DNA from: Actinomycetota bacterium
GTDB lineage: Bacteria; Actinomycetota; Actinomycetes; S36-B12; UBA10799
Length of the DNA: 5,396 nt
Assembly: GCA_030837395.1 (NCBI GenBank)
Contig: JAUPKO010000434.1
Location: 1 to 5,396, forward strand
Reading direction: 5' to 3'
Shown here: positions 1 through 3,591 of the stretch, in pieces
How positions within the stretch are numbered: position 1 is the stretch's first letter
How the letters are laid out: the number at the start of each line of letters is the position of its first letter
Notes under the pieces: model-generated
What the model saw: the letters and a program-made list of their open reading frames with translations, nothing else
Database searches by the model: none
What the model was told of the DNA's origin: nothing
Position numbers and translations under genes: made by a program

Positions 1-2
1 CC

Positions 3-113
3 TCTGAATGTCTGGTCTATGAGGACAGTGACGAAGGGATCGAGGCTGCGCGCCTGGCCAATATGGATGTCATCGACGTGCGTCCTTTGCGTCGGGCTGT
101 CCTGGGTTACTGA
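3..113 (+). CDS. HAD-superfamily hydrolase, C-terminal fragment (cut by window edge)
   Basis: The third forward frame is open from the window edge to a TGA at 111-113 and gives 36 residues. It contains CLVYEDSDEGIEAARLANMD, which fits HAD motif IV and its surroundings in beta-phosphoglucomutase/phosphatase-like HAD hydrolases. In that family the pattern is a hydrophobic strand, then E/G-D-S-x-x-G-I-x-A-A, with the acidic residues binding the catalytic Mg2+. The final residues (VIDVRPLRRAVLGY) would be the last Rossmann-type strand and tail. The family hydrolyses or transfers phosphate on small phosphorylated metabolites, usually in the cytoplasm. The substrate cannot be told from this piece, and the catalytic DxDx(T/V) nucleophile motif lies outside the window. 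The gene runs opposite to nearly everything else here and may belong to a neighbouring transcription unit. The family call is fairly secure from one strong motif; the subfamily is not. Confidence 0.8.
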   Translation, partial: SECLVYEDSDEGIEAARLANMDVIDVRPLRRAVLGY

Positions 114-415
114 ATCCTCAGCGTAATGCGGGCGTTGGCGGTCCCTCGACCATGTTCACGGCTCGCAAATTCGAGATAGCCTGTCGGGCTACCTTTCAGC
201 CACTGTTGGACGTTTGTCGCCTGGCCAGCTCGCGCCGTCCTCGTCCACGACACCCAGGCACATGGATGGCAAAGCGACTGGCTAGGCCAGCTTGTCAAGC
301 GCAATCCCGGTCGCGCCACCCCTAATAACTATGGGATCGGTTTGGGCGCAGGTCGCCGCTTGCCGCCACTGCGCCCCGCCTGTTGCCGGGCGCGGGTCGG
401 TTAGCTGATGCGCTG
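114..415. other. Intergenic region between convergent genes, no convincing gene
   Basis: About 300 bp separate the end of the HAD gene from the end of the leftward 79-aa gene. I see no tRNA-like T-arm, no CRISPR repeats and no reading frame with a plausible start and ribosome binding site. Two modest hairpins are present: CTGGC-TAG-GCCAG at 278-290, and GCGCCC/GGGCGC at 371-376 and 388-393 with an 11-nt loop. Neither is followed by a T-run on either strand, so intrinsic termination is not demonstrated, although two converging genes would be expected to need it. A forward frame open from about 178 to 402 has no usable start codon in its first part and could be decayed coding sequence or chance. 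Confidence 0.6.
371..393. terminator. Weak hairpin, possible terminator between converging genes
   Basis: GCGCCC (371-376) and GGGCGC (388-393) are perfect complements with an 11-nt loop, and the stem can extend by a flanking C-G pair and a wobble. It lies 23 bp past the stop codon of the leftward 79-aa gene, a suitable place for a terminator. No T-tract follows on either strand, so it could act only as a GC-rich hairpin of the kind often proposed in actinobacteria, or it may have no role. Confidence 0.25.
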
Positions 416-655
416 TCATCGTGTGACCTGGATGTAGGCGGCAGCGCCTTCAAGACGGGTCGCGATGGCGAGGTAGATGCCTTCGTCGTCGATCCCGAGT
501 TCCGCGATGGTCGCGGCGTCTTGCCGGTAGGAGTTGGCGCGTTCCCGCAGGCTCGCGGCGCGCAGTTCGTCGGGCAGTCCGGCCGCTAAGGTCAGTTCGT
601 TTGCGACTGTCTTGGTGGTGAGGTCATCAACGCTTATGTTCGTCGTGGTGGCCAT
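416..655 (-). CDS. Hypothetical 79-aa protein, predicted soluble and helical
   Basis: I do not recognise a family. The frame stays open upstream, but I chose the ATG at 655 (MATTTNISVDDL...) because AAAGGAG lies 7 nt before it, and the extra 34 N-terminal residues of the longer frame are Arg/Gly-rich and run through the palindromic region. The 79-residue product has no signal peptide, membrane segment or cysteine. Residues about 12-52 (TTKTVANELTLAAGLPDELRAASLRERA onward) and 60-75 look amphipathic helical with many Ala, Leu, Glu and Arg residues, and GIDDEG at 54-59 makes a turn between them. Such small Ala/Glu-rich proteins occur in plasmids, phages and conjugative elements as regulators or accessory factors, but nothing here proves that. 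It is transcribed leftward away from the large interrupted palindrome, so its promoter must lie in or beside the left palindrome arm. I am confident it is a gene and have no functional call. Confidence 0.7.
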   Translation of the reverse strand: MATTTNISVDDLTTKTVANELTLAAGLPDELRAASLRERANSYRQDAATIAELGIDDEGIYLAIATRLEGAAAYIQVTR

Positions 656-662
656 CGGTCTG

Positions 663-669
663 CTCCTTT
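663..669 (-). promoter_or_regulatory. Ribosome binding site of the 79-aa gene
   Basis: AAAGGAG on the minus strand ends 7 nt before the ATG at 655. It is a near-perfect Shine-Dalgarno match at optimal spacing and fixes the start, ruling out the longer upstream frame. Confidence 0.85.
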
Positions 670-695
670 GATCTGTGAGGTTGTTACCCCTCATC

Positions 696-894
696 CCCCG
701 GCCCCTCCGGGTAGCAAAAGCTGGATCGGCAGAGAGACGGAAGGCAACTAGGGGCACCCGCGATCACGAGCTAAGTAATTGAGAGGAAATAAGCGAAGCG
801 CCGAACAATTACTTAGCTCGAGGGCGCGGCCCGTAGGGCCTAGTTGCGTGTAGGAGCGAACCGATCAAGATTGCGCGCACCGGAGGGGCCGGGG
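696..894. repeat. 199-bp interrupted (segmented) palindrome
   Basis: Five blocks in the left arm match the right arm in mirror order as reverse complements. They are CCCCGGCCCCTCCGG (696-710 with 880-894), GATCGG (724-729 with 861-866), GCAACTAGG (744-752 with 839-847), CCGCG (758-762 with 825-829) and a 15-bp core (767-781 with 806-820). The first two spacers are 13 nt in both arms, and 6 of those 13 positions also match. The next spacers are 14 and 13 nt. About 50 positions per arm therefore pair exactly. The pattern fits either a diverged inverted duplication or a symmetric array of protein-binding sites. Candidates are an origin of replication or transfer, a recombination site, a symmetric operator or a small non-autonomous element. 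No target-site duplication is visible at the ends, which argues against the last. Confidence 0.85.
767..820. repeat. Perfect 15-bp inverted repeat with purine-rich 24-nt loop (palindrome core)
   Basis: CGAGCTAAGTAATTG (767-781) and CAATTACTTAGCTCG (806-820) are exact reverse complements. The 24-nt loop (782-805) has 19 purines and is not symmetric. The arms are AT-rich against the surrounding GC-rich sequence. There is no T-tract after the stem, and it lies between divergent gene starts rather than after a gene, so a terminator role is unlikely. In single-stranded DNA or RNA this would form a stable stem-loop. Confidence 0.9.
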
Positions 895-896
895 TA

Positions 897-912
897 CAGC
901 CGGAATCGGCTG
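897..912. repeat. Short hairpin CAGCCG-GAAT-CGGCTG
   Basis: A perfect 6-bp stem with a 4-nt GAAT loop begins 2 bp beyond the right end of the large palindrome. It lies upstream of the zinc-ribbon gene and adds to the structured character of this intergenic region. Its function is unknown. Confidence 0.6.
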
Positions 913-915
913 AGC

Positions 916-936
916 AGCTGCGCTGCGAAGGCAGCT
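916..936. repeat. Short hairpin AGCTGC/GCAGCT followed by a CTAGTTG repeat
   Basis: AGCTGC (916-921) pairs with GCAGCT (931-936) around a 9-nt loop. The right arm runs into CTAGTTG (935-941), a direct copy of the CTAGTTG at 840-846 inside the palindrome's right arm. A shared 7-mer can arise by chance, but both copies sit in similar positions at hairpin edges. Confidence 0.45.
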
Positions 937-992
937 AGTTGGTTGTTCTTGGGCTTGTTCGGTTGTCTGATGGGTGTGTCACGATCAGGGCT

Positions 993-1154
993 ATGGCTCT
1001 GAGGAAGGTTGATGGACTTGGCTGGGTCGAAGTAGGTCCCAGGCGGTGTCCGAACTGCGGCAAGGAGTTGGCCGCTGGGACGATGACGGTGGGCTGGACT
1101 GGTACGGCCCGTGAGTATCGATGCGGACCGTGTGGTCACGCGTGGACGGTATGA
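993..1154 (+). CDS. Small zinc-ribbon protein (53 aa)
   Basis: The product carries two CxxC knuckles: C19-P-N-C22-G and C44-G-P-C47-G-H49, separated by 21 residues. This is the classic four-cysteine zinc-ribbon layout, in which one Zn2+ is held between two beta-hairpins. Zinc ribbons of this size usually bind nucleic acid or act as small accessory factors in transcription or replication, but this protein has no second domain that would tell which. I chose the ATG at 993 because protein-like sequence begins there; the frame extends to a TTG at 939 but adds an unlikely hydrophobic/loop segment. There is no strong ribosome binding site, only AGGG very close to the ATG, so a different start or leaderless translation is possible. 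It is transcribed rightward from the structured region and converges with the leftward operon, 65 bp away. Confidence 0.75.
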   Translation: MALRKVDGLGWVEVGPRRCPNCGKELAAGTMTVGWTGTAREYRCGPCGHAWTV

Positions 1155-1219
1155 CCACAGGCGGGTTCATGCCCCCTTGTGACTGGCTGGGCAGGAACAG
1201 AAGTGCGCGGCTTGCGGTG
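1155..1219. other. Short gap between converging genes
   Basis: These 65 bp separate the ends of the zinc-ribbon gene and the leftward secreted-protein gene. No strong stem-loop with a T-tract is visible for either direction, so termination here is not explained by an intrinsic terminator. Confidence 0.5.
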
Positions 1220-2194
1220 TTATCGGGCTTTGTTCCAGCGGGTTGTGGTGGGGCACGCCACCGAACGCCATTTGCCCGAGGATTTCGCGTTGGCGCGCAG
1301 ACAGGCTGTGCCGACTTTGATCCACACTTGTTTCGTTGTCGAGGAGTTGAAGCCAGCGAAACGAGCTGCGCGCGCTGCTGACGCGGACGACCCGTACCGG
1401 ACCAGCGTCGTCTTGCGTGGTGTCAGTTTCTTGTAGCGGCGGTTCGTGGAGCGTGACCACGCGCGCATCGCGTCGGCGACGTCGCGGGCTTTCGCCTTGC
1501 GTGCCGTCCCAGGTGAGCCACCGGGGCCAGGTTCGTAGTAGGAGGGCAGCGTGTTGAATGGGAGTCCGTCGGGCGGGTTCGCCGCTAGGGCTGCAGCGGC
1601 GGCGGCCAGGTCGTCGGCGGAGAAGTAGCCCCAGGCTGGCCATGACCCGCTCCATGAGTCCACCGAGGCGACATAGGTGCCGCGACGTTCCCACGCCCCG
1701 ATGCTTCCGGCCCACATGCCGGGGCCACCGTTCTGGGTGAGTAGTTCTAGGGCACCGTCGCGTCGTCCTTGGCGGTGGATCTGCCCGCCCGTGGCGGTCG
1801 TGGGCACAACTGCACACATTTCGATCCCGGTCACCCCGCCCGTCCGACATAGATGATCGCTGCGATCGTATGCGCCGAGATGGCTGTCTCGTGCCCACTG
1901 TTGACCGTCGCGTGCCGCGGCTTCATCTGGGTAGCGGGCCACGGTCATCGTGACGGTCCATGAGCTGCAGTCCCAATGCTGACGCCCAAGTTCACTATCC
2001 CAATCGAGCACGGGTCCAAAGTCCGACCTGGGTCCGATGTGTCCCCAACGACCGTCACAGACCAGACCGAGAGCTTCCGGTGTCGGCCAATTCGTGCCGG
2101 AGTTGGGTGCGGCGGAGGCCGGTGTAGGTACTGCCATGGGCGAAGCGACGATGAGCGCGACAACGCTAACGGCTATGCCTCGTCGGCGTTTCAT
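1220..2194 (-). CDS. Secreted protein of unknown family with basic C-terminus (324 aa)
   Basis: No family is recognised. The start at 2194 is set by AGGAG 7 nt upstream and by an ATGA overlap with the stop codon of the primase-like gene. A clear Sec-type signal peptide follows: MKRRR, a hydrophobic stretch at about 6-22, and ASA at 26-28 with likely cleavage before A29. There is no lipobox, sortase motif or second membrane segment, so the protein is probably released or held at the cell wall. Residues about 35-205 form an acidic-to-neutral, Trp-rich domain with Cys at 46, 76, 116 and 127. A Gly/Pro linker lies near 221-230. The last 95 residues are markedly basic, with Cys at 298 and 314. Six cysteines in an exported protein suggest up to three disulfides. 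The basic tail could bind teichoic or mycolyl-wall anions, or DNA; this is inference. It is odd to find it translationally coupled to a cytoplasmic replication-type gene. Confidence 0.85.
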   Translation of the reverse strand: MKRRRGIAVSVVALIVASPMAVPTPASAAPNSGTNWPTPEALGLVCDGRWGHIGPRSDFGPVLDWDSELGRQHWDCSSWTVTMTVARYPDEAAARDGQQWARDSHLGAYDRSDHLCRTGGVTGIEMCAVVPTTATGGQIHRQGRRDGALELLTQNGGPGMWAGSIGAWERRGTYVASVDSWSGSWPAWGYFSADDLAAAAAALAANPPDGLPFNTLPSYYEPGPGGSPGTARKAKARDVADAMRAWSRSTNRRYKKLTPRKTTLVRYGSSASAARAARFAGFNSSTTKQVWIKVGTACLRANAKSSGKWRSVACPTTTRWNKAR

Positions 2195-3180
2195 CTGTGT
2201 ACTCCTGCTCGCTCGGTCACGTCGTCTGCGAGCACTAGAGTCTCGCGCACGCTGGTTTCGGTGGTGTGGATTCGTTCGGAAACGAACGTCACAAGGGCGT
2301 TGATGTGCCCCGGTGGGCAATCGATGAAGGATGGTGCGGTCGCCCGAATCGCCATGGCACGGGAGTGTGCCCATTGCAGCTGGTCGCTGTATTGGTCGAT
2401 CGCTGCTGCCGCCAGTGCGAAACTGGCCGGGCGGGAGTGATCGAGGACTGCCCGCAGCGTTCCGACTTTGGCTAGTCCCGCTGGATCACTGCCCGCTGGC
2501 AGGTCGGCCGTGTGGACGTCCCAGCCGTGGCGACGCAAGATCGGGAGCGCTTTCGCTAGCGCCCGGGTCCCACTGGTGTCGGCGTCAAACGCGGTGACGC
2601 ACAGTCCAGGCCCGCCGCACGCAGCGGTCAGCGCGTCGACGTGGCCGGTTGTCCACGCTGTTCCACACGTGGCTACCCCGACGTAGCCACGTGCCCCGGT
2701 GGTGGTGGCAGCGATCGCGTCGGGGGCACCTTCTACGAGGACCGGTATAGCGCCAGGGCGTAGTGCGGTGATGTTGTACACGGCCTTGGATTTGTCATAC
2801 AACGTAGTGGCGGCTGTGTTGATGTACTTAGGAACGTCGCGGCTACTCCCCGGTCGGGCTCGGGCGGTGAAGCCGATGACGCCTTCGGCGTCGAGGATGG
2901 GGAACACGAGCCGGTCGCGTAACGTGTCGATGAGCCGCCCGTCGCGGGTCAATCTCGATAGCCCGCTGGCCACCAGTGTCGCTGGGGTATGCCGGGGTTG
3001 GAGTTCTTGGCTGATGGAGTCCCAGCCAGGGTCGGCGTAGCCGATCCGCCAATACCTGGCATGAGGGCTCATCCCTCTCACCGCCAAGTATGGTCGTGCC
3101 CACGAACCGGCGAGGCGGGCGTGAAAGGCGGCGCTGGCATCCGCTAAAGCCAGACGTACGGCCTGTTCGTTAGGCGTCAC
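2191..3180 (-). CDS. Toprim-domain DnaG-like primase/nucleotidyl-transferase core, no zinc finger (329 aa)
   Basis: The middle of the protein matches the DnaG-type primase core. RLVFPILDAEGVIGFTAR (90-107) and PKYINTAATTLYDK (117-130) correspond to the DnaG segments around 'R..FPI.d..G.vigF.gR' and 'pKYlNspeT.lf.K'. A Toprim fold follows: VLVEGAPDAIA (147-157) with the conserved Glu at 150, then FDADTSG (198-204) with the Asp pair D199/D201 and a Gly, and LPAGSDP (227-233), matching the DnaG 'LP.G.DPd' motif. These acidic residues bind the metal ions for primer synthesis. The N-terminal CHC2 zinc-binding domain of true DnaG is absent, and residues 250-329 are a helical tail not recognisable as the usual helicase-binding domain. 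At 329 aa it is shorter than chromosomal DnaG (about 600). It starts at GTG 3180, overlapping the SSB-like gene by 11 nt, with no clear ribosome binding site, so coupling to the upstream gene is likely. It could prime replication or transferred-strand synthesis of a mobile element; another Toprim activity is possible. Confidence 0.88.
   Translation of the reverse strand: MTPNEQAVRLALADASAAFHARLAGSWARPYLAVRGMSPHARYWRIGYADPGWDSISQELQPRHTPATLVASGLSRLTRDGRLIDTLRDRLVFPILDAEGVIGFTARARPGSSRDVPKYINTAATTLYDKSKAVYNITALRPGAIPVLVEGAPDAIAATTTGARGYVGVATCGTAWTTGHVDALTAACGGPGLCVTAFDADTSGTRALAKALPILRRHGWDVHTADLPAGSDPAGLAKVGTLRAVLDHSRPASFALAAAAIDQYSDQLQWAHSRAMAIRATAPSFIDCPPGHINALVTFVSERIHTTETSVRETLVLADDVTERAGVHR
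2202..2206 (-). promoter_or_regulatory. Ribosome binding site of the secreted-protein gene, inside the primase-like gene
   Basis: AGGAG on the minus strand lies 7 nt before the ATG at 2194, within the last codons of the upstream gene. With the ATGA overlap this supports translational coupling and rules out the in-frame start 60 codons further upstream. Confidence 0.8.
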
Positions 3181-3499
3181 GACGAGTCGTCAAGGTGATG
3201 TCGGCTGCAGCCCGGATACGGTTGGCGTGGATGGTGATCGCTTCTCTGCGGGCACCGTGAATGTCGACCCATATTTGCTGAACGAGTGCACCGTCAATGT
3301 GCACGCGTTCGCCTTGACGGAACGTGCCAGCGAGGGTGGCCAGTTCAGTGTCGGTGGTGGTGGCGGTGATCGAGATCGACTGTCCGTTCAGGTCAGTGTG
3401 AGTCAGCCGTAGTTCCGCGCTGACTGTTGTGGAGTCAGTGATGCGTAGGACGGTGTCGGTGTCGAGGACTCCGATGAGGCTGACGTGGTTGTCGTCCAT
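3170..3499 (-). CDS. Single-stranded DNA-binding protein-like OB-fold protein (109 aa)
   Basis: The pattern fits a compact SSB-type OB fold. It has an N-terminal strand NHVSLIGVL (4-12), a second strand VSAELRLTHTD (26-36) and ITATTTDTELATLAGTF (44-60). The hallmark RQGERVHIDGAL (61-72) corresponds to 'L.KG..V.v.G.l' of SSB, and WVDIHGARREAITIHANRI (77-95) to the closing strands. It lacks the long Gly/Pro-rich, acidic-tipped tail that recruits partners in chromosomal SSB; the end is basic (TTRRDA). SSB proteins coat single strands during replication, repair or conjugation. The ATG at 3499 was chosen because AAGGAG lies 10 nt upstream. The longer frame from 3595 would overlap the TadG stop as ATGA but adds 32 residues unlike any OB-fold start. 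The primase-like gene follows with an 11-nt overlap, which fits a shared role. Similarity is by pattern, so a divergent OB-fold of other function is possible. Confidence 0.75.
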   Translation of the reverse strand: MDDNHVSLIGVLDTDTVLRITDSTTVSAELRLTHTDLNGQSISITATTTDTELATLAGTFRQGERVHIDGALVQQIWVDIHGARREAITIHANRIRAAADITLTTRRDA

Positions 3500-3591
3500 G
3501 ATGTTGGTGCTCCTTGAGGGGGGTTCAGGAAAGCAGGTTCGCGTGCCGTGATGAGCACGGTACTGACAGGCGGGTCTTCCCGGTGACGGAA
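3500..3591 (-). other. 92-nt gap between the TadG-like and SSB-like genes, with a small hairpin
   Basis: This is the only real gap in the leftward gene run. It contains a 5-bp inverted repeat CCGTG-ATGAG-CACGG (3546-3560 on the plus strand) without a T-tract. A second promoter for the SSB/primase part could lie here, but no clear -35/-10 pair is visible. The gap is also an open frame in phase with the SSB-like gene, but its codons do not look like protein. Confidence 0.45.
3510..3515 (-). promoter_or_regulatory. Ribosome binding site of the SSB-like gene
   Basis: AAGGAG on the minus strand lies 10 nt before the ATG at 3499. It decides between this start and the in-frame upstream ATG at 3595. 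Confidence 0.75.

Larger units (their letters stand above)
656..992. promoter_or_regulatory. Divergent, highly structured intergenic region
   Basis: These 337 bp separate the divergent starts of the 79-aa gene (655, leftward) and the zinc-ribbon gene (993, rightward). No convincing coding frame lies here; the leftward frame ending at 840 overlaps the zinc-ribbon gene and has no supporting start. The region must hold both divergent promoters, but I cannot pick clear -35/-10 pairs. It is dominated by the interrupted palindrome at 696-894 and followed by two short hairpins at 897-936. The location outside genes, the AT-rich stem in a GC-rich context and the symmetry suggest a cis-acting DNA site. 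Confidence 0.6.

Noticed and set aside
107..319. Minus-strand frame of 70 codons next to the HAD gene
   Set aside because: The GTG start has no properly spaced ribosome binding site, the frame overlaps the end of the HAD gene, and the product matches nothing I recognise.
767..820. Intrinsic terminator reading of the strong stem-loop
   Set aside because: It lies between two divergent gene starts, has a 24-nt loop and no following T-tract on either strand.
114..992. tRNA gene or integrase attachment site
   Set aside because: I looked for a T-arm (GGTTCRA) with matching acceptor and anticodon stems and for long direct repeats and found none within the window; a short att core cannot be excluded by eye.
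840..1139. Minus-strand frame of 99 codons across the structured region and the zinc-ribbon gene
   Set aside because: It overlaps the zinc-ribbon gene antisense, covers the right palindrome arm and both small hairpins, and has no ribosome binding site or domain; its composition looks like chance.
1167..1898. Long minus-strand frame of 243 codons
   Set aside because: It is rich in Arg, Pro and Ser with no domain pattern, and lies out of phase within the secreted-protein gene, which has a signal peptide, ribosome binding site and coupled start.
1976..2440. Forward frame of 154 codons, and other forward frames opposite the operon (for example 4670-5155, 3892-4344)
   Set aside because: Antisense shadows of genes with clear motifs on the minus strand, common in high-GC DNA; no ribosome binding sites or recognisable domains.
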